DNA of 13,115 nt from an uncultured Clostridia bacterium (GTDB taxonomy: Bacteria; Bacillota; Clostridia; TANB77; CAG-508): assembly GCA_947626205.1 (NCBI GenBank), contig CANQRO010000038.1, positions 1 to 13,115 of the forward strand. Direction: 5' to 3'. Position numbers and translations under genes: made by a program. Of this stretch, positions 7,006-13,115 are shown piece by piece; the stretch's first letter is position 1; every line of letters begins with the position of its first letter. Under the pieces are notes generated by a model. The model had not been told where the DNA came from and did no database searches. It saw nothing but the letters and a program-made list of their open reading frames with translations.

Positions 7006-7034
7006 TGTACTTTTATAAATAATTATGCTAAAAT
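7006..7034 (+). promoter_or_regulatory. Extended -10 promoter for guaA
   Basis: TGCTAAAAT at 7026-7034 is an extended -10 (TG-n-TAAAAT). The -35 position 17 bases away holds TGTACT, a partial match. Transcription would start near 7041, giving a leader of only about 25 bases, too short for a purine riboswitch. A TTGACG at 6984-6989 has no -10 at proper spacing. Confidence 0.5.
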
Positions 7035-7065
7035 GTATATAAATTTAATTTAGGAGGATAAAAAA

Positions 7066-8604
7066 TTGAAAACAAATGAAACAATATTAATTCTTGATTT
7101 TTTTGGTCAGTATAATCAATTAATAGCTAGACGTGTACGAGAATGTAATGTATATTCAGAAATTGTACCTTATGATATTTCAATAGAAAAAATTAAAGAA
7201 AAAAATCCAAAGGGAATTATATTCACAGGAGGACCATCTAGTGTTTATGTTGAAGATGCTAAAATGTGCGATCCTAAAATTTTTGAATTAGGTATTCCTA
7301 TTCTAGGAATTTGTTATGGAATGCAACTTATGACTCATGTAATGGGTGGAACAGTTACAAGAGCAGATAAAAGAGAATATGGTGTTGTTCCTGTTGAAAT
7401 TGATAATTCTTCTTTGCTTTTTAGTGGATTTTCTAGTAGTAATAATTGTTTAATGAGCCATACTGATTTTGTATCTAAAGTTCCAGATGGTTTTAAAGTT
7501 ATTGGCAAAACTTTAACCTGCCCTACTGCTGCTATGGAAAATGCTAACAAAAAATTTTATGCTATTCAATTTCACCCAGAGGTAAATAATACTGTTAATG
7601 GTACAAATATAATTAGAAACTTTTTATTTAATGTTTGTGAGTGTAGTGGAGATTGGCAAATGTCATCTTTTGTAGAAGAAACTGTTGCTTCACTAAAACA
7701 AAAAATTGGAGATAAAAAAGCCTTATGTGCCCTATCTGGTGGTGTTGATTCTTCTGTTGCTGCAGTTCTTGTAAATAAAGCTATAGGTAAAAATTTAACT
7801 TGTATCTTTGTTGATCATGGACTTCTTCGTAAAAATGAAGGAAATGAAGTTGAAGAAATATTTAGAAATCAATTTGATATAAATTTAATACGTGTAAACG
7901 CAAAAGATCGCTTTTTATCTAAGCTTAAAGATGTTATAGATCCTGAAAGAAAAAGAAAAATAATTGGTGAAGAATTTATACGTGTATTTGAAGAAGAAGC
8001 TAAAAAAATAGGAGCAGTCGATTTTCTAGTACAAGGAACTATTTATCCTGATGTTATAGAAAGTGGTTTAGGAAAAGGAACCACAATTAAAAGTCATCAT
8101 AATGTTGGTGGGTTACCAGACTATGTCAATTTTAAAGAAATAATTGAACCATTAAGAAATTTATTTAAAGATGAAGTACGTAAAACTGGTCTTGAACTTG
8201 GTATCCCTGAAAATTTAGTATATCGTCAGCCATTTCCTGGTCCTGGACTAGCAATTCGCGTTATTGGCGATATTACAGATGATAAATTAACAATTTTAAA
8301 AGATGCTGATGCAATATTTAGAGAAGAAATTAAACTTGCAGGACTTGATAAAGAAATAAACCAATACTTTGCTGTATTAACTAATCTACGTAGTGTTGGA
8401 GTTATGGGTGATGATAGAACTTATGATTATACTATCGCACTTCGTGCAGTTACAACAACAGACTTTATGACAGCCGTTTGGAGTAAAATTCCATACGAAA
8501 TACTTGAAAAAGTATCTTCAAGAATTGTAAATGAAGTAAAACATGTTAATCGTGTCGTTTATGATATTACAGGTAAACCACCTGCAACAATTGAATGGGA
8601 ATAA
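7066..8604 (+). CDS. guaA: GMP synthase (glutamine-hydrolysing)
   Basis: This 512-residue cytosolic enzyme makes GMP from XMP, glutamine and ATP, the last step of guanine nucleotide synthesis. Residues ~6-195 are the class I glutamine amidotransferase domain with the Cys-His-Glu triad: C83 (GICYGMQ), H170 and E172 (FHPEV). Residues ~205-400 are the ATP-pyrophosphatase domain with the P-loop SGGVDSS (224-230). The C-terminal dimerisation/XMP-binding domain includes RQPFPGPGLAIRV, and the protein ends with GKPPATIEWE as expected. Length is normal. The start is TTG, set by AGGAGG (7052-7057) 8 bases upstream and by the family's N-terminus. One oddity: the usually glycine-rich LDFGGQY/LDFGSQY motif reads LDFFGQY (residues 10-16). 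Divergent from dpaB, convergent with the 56-residue gene. Confidence 0.97.
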   Translation: MKTNETILILDFFGQYNQLIARRVRECNVYSEIVPYDISIEKIKEKNPKGIIFTGGPSSVYVEDAKMCDPKIFELGIPILGICYGMQLMTHVMGGTVTRADKREYGVVPVEIDNSSLLFSGFSSSNNCLMSHTDFVSKVPDGFKVIGKTLTCPTAAMENANKKFYAIQFHPEVNNTVNGTNIIRNFLFNVCECSGDWQMSSFVEETVASLKQKIGDKKALCALSGGVDSSVAAVLVNKAIGKNLTCIFVDHGLLRKNEGNEVEEIFRNQFDINLIRVNAKDRFLSKLKDVIDPERKRKIIGEEFIRVFEEEAKKIGAVDFLVQGTIYPDVIESGLGKGTTIKSHHNVGGLPDYVNFKEIIEPLRNLFKDEVRKTGLELGIPENLVYRQPFPGPGLAIRVIGDITDDKLTILKDADAIFREEIKLAGLDKEINQYFAVLTNLRSVGVMGDDRTYDYTIALRAVTTTDFMTAVWSKIPYEILEKVSSRIVNEVKHVNRVVYDITGKPPATIEWE

Positions 8605-8609
8605 TATAA

Positions 8610-8647
8610 AAAAGACCATCCCGCTATTAATAGCGGGGATGGTCTTT
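8610..8647 (+). terminator. guaA terminator hairpin overlapping the end of the 56-residue gene
   Basis: AAAGACCATCCCGCTATT pairs with AATAGCGGGGATGGTCTTT, giving a GC-rich stem of about 18 pairs with a single bulged G, six bases after the guaA stop. The T run afterwards is short (TTTATAATAT). On the other strand the same bases encode the last residues and stop codon of the small gene at 8627-8797. Confidence 0.85.
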
Positions 8648-8797
8648 ATAATATGCCTCTAAAATTTCTCTTTTAAGCTGGGCTGTTTCAAATGAGGAAA
8701 CACCTTTTAACCGAAGCTGTTCTTCAATCTGAAAGACTTGAAAAACACCATTTTTCAAATCCCACAAAAGAGATTCTTTAATCTGCTTATTAAGCAT
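8627..8797 (-). CDS. Small soluble protein of 56 residues, unknown function
   Basis: A short open frame beginning MLNKQIKESLLWDLKNG and ending KDHPRY, which I do not recognise. Support for a real gene: an AAAGGAGAT ribosome binding site (complement of 8801-8809) 5 bases from the ATG, a promoter upstream (8868-8896), varied codon use with Trp, Pro and His, and a composition of charged, helix-forming residues without membrane segments. It fills most of the guaA-guaB gap and is convergent with guaA; its stop codon lies in the loop of the guaA terminator. Its leader contains two inverted repeats (8827-8863), suggesting regulation. Placement between guaA and guaB invites a guess at a nucleotide-related role, but nothing in the sequence shows one. 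Confidence 0.65.
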   Translation of the reverse strand: MLNKQIKESLLWDLKNGVFQVFQIEEQLRLKGVSSFETAQLKREILEAYYKDHPRY

Positions 8798-8826
8798 ATT
8801 ATCTCCTTTCTTTAATAAGGCAAGTC

Positions 8827-8863
8827 TGACATATAAAATGTCAAACAGTTTACAGTAAGCTGT
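8827..8863. repeat. Two inverted repeats in the leader of the 56-residue gene
   Basis: TGACAT (8827-8832) and ATGTCA (8838-8843) form a perfect 6-base dyad around ATAAA. Next to it, ACAGTTTAC (8845-8853) and GTAAGCTGT (8855-8863) match at 8 of 9 positions around one central base. The second overlaps the predicted transcription start (about 8861), a typical repressor position; both could instead fold in the RNA ahead of the ribosome binding site. Confidence 0.5.
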
Positions 8864-8867
8864 ATAT

Positions 8868-8896
8868 ATTATATACTATTTTATGTAAAATTGCAA
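8868..8896 (-). promoter_or_regulatory. Promoter for the 56-residue gene
   Basis: On the minus strand TTGCAA (complement of 8891-8896) and a perfect TATAAT (complement of 8868-8873) are 17 bases apart. The start would be near 8861, about 64 bases before the ATG. The -35 lies just beyond the guaB terminator hairpin. Confidence 0.6.
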
Positions 8897-8899
8897 TAG

Positions 8900-8929
8900 A
8901 AGTGCTAAGTATAATATTACTTAGCACTT
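8900..8929 (-). terminator. guaB terminator hairpin
   Basis: AAGTGCTAAGTA (8900-8911) pairs perfectly with TACTTAGCACTT (8918-8929) around a 6-base loop, starting six bases after the guaB stop. The T-rich flank is better on the plus strand (TTTCTTCTTATTT) than on the minus strand, so termination of guaB may be partial, allowing some readthrough into the 56-residue gene. Confidence 0.6.
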
Positions 8930-8934
8930 TCTTC

Positions 8935-10443
8935 TTATTTATAATTCTTATCAATTTCTTTTAAAATAACGTCATGTGCACTACCTTCTGCTATACTTAC
9001 TTCAGATACAAGTGTTAATCTTGCCTTTTCATGTAACTCTTTAATAGTAGTTGCTCCACAATTACACATTGTAGATTTTATTTTAGATACTGTTACTTCT
9101 AAGTTATCCTTTAAAGAACCTGCATATGGAATATATGAATCTACACCTTCTTCAAATGATAATTTATTTTTATCTCCACCAAGGTCATATCTTTGCCAAT
9201 TTCTTGCACGGTTTGAACCTTCTCCCCAATATTCCTTTACGTAGTTATTACCTACTTTTAAAACCTTAGTTGGGCTTTCATCAAACCTTGCAAAATATCT
9301 ACCCATCATAACAAAATCTGCACCTAATGCTAATGCAATTGTTATATGATGATCATGTACTATTCCACCATCAGAACAAATTGGAATATAAATTCCGGTC
9401 TCTTCATAATATTCATCACGAGCTTTAACAACATCTATAACAGCACTAGCTTGTCCACGTCCAATTCCTTTAGTTTCACGAGTTATGCAAATAGAACCTC
9501 CACCAACACCAACTTTAATAAAATCTGCACCAGCTTCTGCTAAATAACGGAATCCTTCTTTATCTACCACATTACCTGCACCAATTTTTACATTATCTCC
9601 GTATTTTTCTCTTACAAAGTCTATTGTTTTCTTTTGCCATACAGAATATCCATCAGAAGAATCCATACAAATTAAATCTACGCCAGCTTCAACTAAAGCA
9701 GGTATTCTTTCTTCATAATCTCTCGTATTAATACCAGCACCTACAATATATCTTTTATTTTCATCAAGTAAAGAGTTTGGATTATTTTTTCTTTCTTCAT
9801 AATCTCTACGAAATACAAGATATTTTAAGTTTCCTTCTTTTGTTAAGATAGGTAAACAATTAATTTTATGTTCCCATATCATATCGTTTGCTTCAGCAAG
9901 TGATATACCTTCAAGACCACAAATAGTGTTTTCTGCTTTTGTCATATAACTATCTATTGGAGCATCTTGGTTATCACGTGTTATTCTATAATCTTTATCT
10001 GTAACAATTCCTAAAAATTTACCATTGGCTGTTCCATCTTCTGTTACTATTACAGTAGAATGTCCTGTTTGTTTAACAAGTGCCAATACTTCTCTTAAAG
10101 TAGTACCACTTCTAACATTTGAATCACTAATAACAAAACCTGCCTTGTGCTTTTTTACATGGTAAACCATCTCAGCTTGAGATTCTATAGATTGTGCACC
10201 ATAAATAAATGCTACTCCTCCTTCTCTTGCTAAGGCAATTCCCATCTGTTCTCCTGAAACAGATTGCATAATTGCGGATACCATAGGAATATTTGCTGAA
10301 TATTTTGGTTCCTCTCCTTTTTTAAATTTAACAAGTGGCGTTTTTAGTGAAACGTTGTTTGGAATACATTCTTCTGTTGTTAAGTTTGGTAATAATAAGA
10401 ATTCATTAAATGTTCTTGAAATATCTTCTAAAATTTTTGCCAT
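8935..10443 (-). CDS. guaB: IMP dehydrogenase, Tritrichomonas-like type
   Basis: This 502-residue enzyme oxidises IMP to XMP with NAD+, the committed step to guanine nucleotides. It has a TIM-barrel catalytic core interrupted by a pair of CBS regulatory modules (~105-220). Visible key residues: D261 (MDSSDG), the catalytic loop GGGSICITRETKGIGRGQ with C319, D358 (SDGG), R382 (GRYF), and the flap dyad R418-Y419 (NWQRYDLGG). As I recall the T. foetus IMPDH sequence, these fall at identical residue numbers, including K310 and E431, which in that enzyme go with mycophenolic acid resistance. The longer flap and the MCNCGA segment near 459-464 also match that type rather than the ~485-residue enzyme of Bacillus. 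The ribosome binding site is G-rich, AAGGGGGA, 9 bases from the ATG. It is probably cotranscribed with the 44-residue membrane protein upstream. Confidence 0.95.
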   Translation of the reverse strand: MAKILEDISRTFNEFLLLPNLTTEECIPNNVSLKTPLVKFKKGEEPKYSANIPMVSAIMQSVSGEQMGIALAREGGVAFIYGAQSIESQAEMVYHVKKHKAGFVISDSNVRSGTTLREVLALVKQTGHSTVIVTEDGTANGKFLGIVTDKDYRITRDNQDAPIDSYMTKAENTICGLEGISLAEANDMIWEHKINCLPILTKEGNLKYLVFRRDYEERKNNPNSLLDENKRYIVGAGINTRDYEERIPALVEAGVDLICMDSSDGYSVWQKKTIDFVREKYGDNVKIGAGNVVDKEGFRYLAEAGADFIKVGVGGGSICITRETKGIGRGQASAVIDVVKARDEYYEETGIYIPICSDGGIVHDHHITIALALGADFVMMGRYFARFDESPTKVLKVGNNYVKEYWGEGSNRARNWQRYDLGGDKNKLSFEEGVDSYIPYAGSLKDNLEVTVSKIKSTMCNCGATTIKELHEKARLTLVSEVSIAEGSAHDVILKEIDKNYK

Positions 10444-10470
10444 AGTTATTTTCCCCCTTATTTTTTATAT

Positions 10471-10507
10471 AGAGAATGAAGACTAATCTTCATTCTCTTT
10501 TTTTTGA
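10471..10507 (+). terminator. Plus-facing terminator-like hairpin just before guaB
   Basis: AGAGAATGAAG (10471-10481) pairs perfectly with CTTCATTCTCT (10488-10498), followed on the plus strand by a run of T to 10506. In that orientation it is a textbook intrinsic terminator, yet no plus-strand gene precedes it; it would stop transcripts antisense to guaB. On the minus strand it is a hairpin without a T tail between the 44-residue gene and guaB, and the small gene's stop codon (10483-10485) lies in the loop. Confidence 0.55.
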
Positions 10508-10617
10508 TTTCCTTGAAGTACTAATACTTCATAAAGCACATAAAATGCACCAAGGAGTGTAGCTAAGGATAATATAACATTACCCAAAGCTTGCATAATG
10601 CGTATTGTCCTGTTCAT
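10483..10617 (-). CDS. Small single-pass membrane protein of 44 residues upstream of guaB
   Basis: An open frame starting MNRTIRIMQALGNVILS and ending KKENED, too short for usual gene calling. Support: a clear GGAGG (complement of 10626-10630) 8 bases from the ATG, a strong promoter just upstream (10654-10682), and a sensible bitopic layout with basic N-terminus, one hydrophobic helix (~10-34) and a charged C-terminal tail. By the positive-inside rule the N-terminus would be cytoplasmic. It is not a known family to me. The stop is 39 bases before the guaB start on the same strand, so the two are likely in one transcript, and the hairpin in between (10471-10498) begins within its last codons. 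The role could be a real small membrane protein or, less likely, a leader whose translation affects the hairpin and guaB. Confidence 0.65.
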   Translation of the reverse strand: MNRTIRIMQALGNVILSLATLLGAFYVLYEVLVLQGNQKKENED

Positions 10618-10653
10618 GTTGTCTACCTCCAGCATCTACTTTTTAATAGTACA

Positions 10654-10682
10654 ATTATAACACTATTTAAAAGTTATGTAAA
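10654..10682 (-). promoter_or_regulatory. Promoter for the 44-residue gene and guaB
   Basis: On the minus strand TTTACA (complement of 10677-10682) and a perfect TATAAT (complement of 10654-10659) are 17 bases apart, 11 of 12 matches to consensus. It lies directly behind the ackA stop codon; no terminator is seen between ackA and this promoter, so readthrough from ackA is also possible. No purine-riboswitch-like structure follows it. Confidence 0.7.
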
Positions 10683-10692
10683 CATTTTTGGC

Positions 10693-11883
10693 TTATTTTA
10701 CTAATCTTTCTGTTTCCTTAGCAATCATTAATTCTTCATTTGTAGGAATAACATATACTTTTACTTTAGAAGAATCTTTAGAAACTAGCTTTTCTTCACT
10801 TCTTACATTATTTCTTTCTGTATCTATTTCAACTCCCATAAAAGTTAGTTGTTCACAAATTCCCTTACGAATATTAATTTGATTTTCTCCAACGCCACCT
10901 GTGAAGACTATTGCATCAATTCCATTCATACATGCTGCATATTTAGCAATATAGCTTGCAACGGAATATTTGAAATTCTTCATAGCAAGTAAAGCTCGTT
11001 TATTTCCATTCATAGATTCATTTTCAATAACTCTAAAATCTGGTGCTAAACCTGAAATTCCTTGAACACCTGACTTCTTATTTAATATATTTTCAACTTC
11101 TTCAGCAGTTTTATTTTCCTTTTTCATAATGAAAGTTACAACAGAAGGATCAATATCTCCGCTTCTTGTAACCATTGGAACACCTGCTAGTGGGGTTAAT
11201 CCCATACTTGTATCTACACTTTTTCCACCTTGTATAGCACATACACTTGAACCTTGACCTAAATGGCATGTTACTATCTTTAAATCCTCTATAGGTTTAT
11301 TTTCTAATTGTGCTAATCTTTGAGATACATACATATGTGATGTTCCATGAAAACCATATTTTCTAACTTTATATTTTTCATAATATTCATATGGAATTGG
11401 ATAAATATATCTTTCTTCTGGAATTGTTTGATGGAATGCTGTATCAAATACTCCAACCATTGGTTTGTTAGGCATTACTTTTTTACATGCTTCAATACCT
11501 ATAATTCCTGCTGGATTATGAAGTGGTGCTAAATCTGTACATTCTTTTAAAACTTCAACAACTGAATCATCAATTACAACAGATTTAGCAATTTTTTCGC
11601 CACCGTGAACTAATCTGTGTCCAATTGCCTCAATTTCATCTAAGTTATCAATTACCTTATATTCTGGATTTGTTAATTGTTTTAAAGTAAAGTCAATAGC
11701 TTCCTCATGTGTTTGGGCCGGATGAACTATTTCTATTTTTTGACCATTTACTTTATGAGTAATAAATGCTTCATCTTCTCCTATTCTTTCATACTTACCA
11801 GATGCTAGTACAGCTTCTTTTTCCATATCTATTAATTGATATTTTAAAGAAGAGCTACCACAATTCAATACTAAAATTTTCAT
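10693..11883 (-). CDS. ackA: Acetate kinase
   Basis: This 396-residue cytosolic enzyme converts acetyl phosphate and ADP to acetate and ATP, the energy-yielding end of acetate fermentation. It belongs to the ASKHA kinase fold, with family motifs in order: N7 in NCGSSSLKY, R90 in GHRLVHGG, D147 in FDTAFHQT, H179 in KYGFHGTSH, the phosphate loop CHLGQGSSVCAI (206-217), R240 in TRSGDIDP, FTGGVGENQ (327-335) and E383 in PTNEE. Each is one off from the numbering of the Methanosarcina enzyme as I recall it. Length is normal. The adenine-side motif reads GLTPLAGVPMVTRSG where many enzymes have GLTPLEG-x-x-M-G-TRSG, a subfamily variation. The ribosome binding site AGGAGG is 6 bases from the ATG. It follows pta by 149 bases on the same strand, in the classical pta-ackA order. 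Confidence 0.97.
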   Translation of the reverse strand: MKILVLNCGSSSLKYQLIDMEKEAVLASGKYERIGEDEAFITHKVNGQKIEIVHPAQTHEEAIDFTLKQLTNPEYKVIDNLDEIEAIGHRLVHGGEKIAKSVVIDDSVVEVLKECTDLAPLHNPAGIIGIEACKKVMPNKPMVGVFDTAFHQTIPEERYIYPIPYEYYEKYKVRKYGFHGTSHMYVSQRLAQLENKPIEDLKIVTCHLGQGSSVCAIQGGKSVDTSMGLTPLAGVPMVTRSGDIDPSVVTFIMKKENKTAEEVENILNKKSGVQGISGLAPDFRVIENESMNGNKRALLAMKNFKYSVASYIAKYAACMNGIDAIVFTGGVGENQINIRKGICEQLTFMGVEIDTERNNVRSEEKLVSKDSSKVKVYVIPTNEELMIAKETERLVK

Positions 11884-12032
11884 TTAAAACCTCCTAAATA
11901 ATTTTATAAAATATAATATAAAAAAATTAAAAACACTATAATCTTTTTCTCTATAATAGATTATTAACAGCTAATCTTTTTAACTAATTATTCACTCTTA
12001 ATAATTTGCAGTTAAAGCAAATTTTCATAATA
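11884..12032 (-). other. pta-ackA spacer with weak hairpins
   Basis: No gene is seen. AATTTGC (12003-12009) and GCAAATT (12017-12023) form a 7-base dyad just after the pta stop, and AGATTA (11958-11963) pairs with TAATCT (11972-11977). Neither is followed by a T run on the minus strand, so transcription from pta into ackA is likely, with the hairpins possibly affecting relative yields. I could not choose an ackA promoter from the many AT-rich hexamers. Confidence 0.4.
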
Positions 12033-13034
12033 TTAATTTTCTAATTGTGCTTGCACACATGTTATTGCAACAACACCTACAATATCATCACTACTGCATC
12101 CTCTAGATAAATCATTTACAGGCTTTGCAATTCCTTGGCATAATGGACCATATGCCTCAGCCTTTGCTAATCGTTCTGTTAATTTATATCCAATATTTCC
12201 TGCATCTAGATTTGGAAATATTAATGTATTAGCATATCCCGCAACATTACTTGTTGGTGCTTTACTTTTTGCAACTTCTGGAACAATTGCCGCATCTAAT
12301 TGCAATTCTCCATCTATTAATAAATCTGGTTTTTTCATCTTTACAAGGTTTGTTGCTTCAATTACTTTTTCAGTAGATTCAGATTTTGCACTTCCATATG
12401 TAGAAAATGAAAGCATACCTACTTTAGATTTTTTACCTACTAGCATTTCAAAACTATTTGAAGAACAAATTGCAATCTCAGATAATTCTTCTGCTGTTGG
12501 GTTTGGGTTTAAACCACAATCGGAAAATACAAAAATTCCATCTTCTCCATACTTACAATTTGGTACTACCATTAAAAAGAATGCAGATACTAATTTTGTA
12601 TTTGGAGCTGTTTTTAAAATTTGAAGTGCTGGTCTTAAGGTATCTGAAGTTGAATGGATAGCACCTGAAACAAGTCCATCACAATCATTTAATTTCACCA
12701 TCATCATTCCAAAATATACTGGATCATTAACTAATTCTTTAGCTGTCTTATAATCCATTCCTTTTTCTTTTCTAAGTTCAAAAAGAGCATTTGCATATAC
12801 ATCATACTTTGAAGAATTTTTAGGATCAATTATTACTATGTTTTCCAAATTAAATCCATTTTCATTTGCTTTTCTAGTTATTTCCTCAACATTTCCTATT
12901 AATATAATTTGGGCAAACCCCTCTTTTGTTATTTTACAGGCTGCTTCAATTACTCTAATATCTGTTGCTTCAGGTAATACAATTGTTTTAATAGAAGTTT
13001 TAGCCTTTTTCTTAATTTCATCAATAAAAGACAT
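12033..13034 (-). CDS. pta: Phosphate acetyltransferase, short form
   Basis: This 333-residue cytosolic enzyme converts acetyl-CoA and phosphate to acetyl phosphate, which AckA then uses to make ATP. The length fits the short Pta type, consisting of the catalytic PTA/PTB domain only and lacking the N-terminal DRTGG and AAA-like parts of enterobacterial Pta. Motifs: VLPEATDIRVIEAA near the N-terminus, DGLVSGAIHSTSDTLRPALQ, a serine-rich MLSFSTYGSAKS, DGELQLDAAIVPEVA, NTLIFPNLDAGNIGYKL, and GIAKPVNDLSRGC with S310 and R311 at the active site. The ATG follows GGGGGAG (complement of 13040-13046) by 5 bases. It is the first gene of the pta-ackA pair; a promoter candidate lies at 13060-13088. Confidence 0.97.
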   Translation of the reverse strand: MSFIDEIKKKAKTSIKTIVLPEATDIRVIEAACKITKEGFAQIILIGNVEEITRKANENGFNLENIVIIDPKNSSKYDVYANALFELRKEKGMDYKTAKELVNDPVYFGMMMVKLNDCDGLVSGAIHSTSDTLRPALQILKTAPNTKLVSAFFLMVVPNCKYGEDGIFVFSDCGLNPNPTAEELSEIAICSSNSFEMLVGKKSKVGMLSFSTYGSAKSESTEKVIEATNLVKMKKPDLLIDGELQLDAAIVPEVAKSKAPTSNVAGYANTLIFPNLDAGNIGYKLTERLAKAEAYGPLCQGIAKPVNDLSRGCSSDDIVGVVAITCVQAQLEN

Positions 13035-13059
13035 ATTTTCTCCCCCTTTTTATAGTAAT

Positions 13060-13088
13060 ATTATATAGATAATTATTAAAAAGCACAA
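13060..13088 (-). promoter_or_regulatory. Probable promoter for pta
   Basis: On the minus strand a perfect TATAAT (complement of 13060-13065) is preceded at 17 bases by TTGTGC (complement of 13083-13088), which keeps only the TTG of the -35 consensus. The start would be near 13053, about 20 bases before the ATG. Nothing else is visible to the end of the window. Confidence 0.5.
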
Positions 13089-13115
13089 GGTATTTTTATA
13101 ATTTATTTCTAAGTT

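Noticed and set aside
6881..7065. Possible purine riboswitch ahead of guaA.
   Set aside because: The leader after the likely promoter is only about 25 bases and no conserved purine-aptamer elements are seen. The region before the 44-residue gene and guaB also lacks one.
7335..7550. Open frame antisense to guaA.
   Set aside because: Lies wholly inside a conserved gene, with low-complexity composition and no ribosome binding site: a shadow. The same holds for frames antisense to guaB, ackA, pta, dpaB and the deacetylase.
11935..11981. Repeated TAATCTTTTT segments in the pta-ackA spacer as an attenuator.
   Set aside because: The repeats are short and AT-only; no competing stems with a T run on the transcribed strand could be drawn convincingly.

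Overview
The window is very AT-rich (coding and non-coding alike) and reads as a chromosomal segment of a low-GC Gram-positive bacterium. It most likely comes from an anaerobic, spore-forming member of the Clostridia. The reasons are strong GGAGG-type ribosome binding sites throughout, TTG starts, a dipicolinate synthase gene (spore core), a Pta-AckA acetate pathway, and AT-rich promoters close to TTGACA-17-TATAAT. There is no prophage, transposon, CRISPR array, tRNA or rRNA that I can support. Most of the window is housekeeping, with small unannotated genes and control regions in between.

Layout. 1-66: 5' end of a minus-strand gene (probable DUF2798 membrane protein). 67-591: non-coding, with two divergent promoters. 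592-2136 (+): membrane-anchored polysaccharide deacetylase with bacterial Ig-like repeats. 2280-2885 (-): divergent Ham1/RdgB-like NTP pyrophosphatase. 2996-4019 (-): acyltransferase-3 membrane protein broken by one extra base. 4223-5197 (+): Xer-type tyrosine recombinase. 5389-5688 (-): YneA-like LysM protein behind a consensus promoter that contains a LexA-box-like sequence. 5909-6175 (-): 88-residue membrane/coiled-coil protein of unknown function. 6284-6863 (-): dipicolinate synthase subunit B, also broken by one extra base, with no subunit A beside it. 7066-8604 (+): guaA. 8627-8797 (-): 56-residue small protein. 8935-10443 (-): guaB. 10483-10617 (-): 44-residue membrane protein leading the guaB unit. 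10693-11883 (-): ackA. 12033-13034 (-): pta.

How the genes work together. GuaB (IMP to XMP) and GuaA (XMP to GMP) form the guanine branch of purine synthesis and are encoded convergently, with the 56-residue gene between them. Pta and AckA convert acetyl-CoA to acetate with ATP formation and lie in pathway order on one strand. The Xer recombinase and the YneA-like protein are convergent and share a terminator. The combination recalls the chromosome-maintenance and SOS neighbourhood of Firmicutes, although lexA itself is not in the window.

The points most worth a second look are: the guaB product, which matches Tritrichomonas foetus IMPDH almost position for position as I recall that protein; the candidate SOS promoter; two short genes whose stop codons sit inside hairpins; two single-base frameshifts in otherwise well-conserved genes; and a cluster of perfect palindromes around the 88-residue gene. 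I see no clear previously undescribed multi-gene system.
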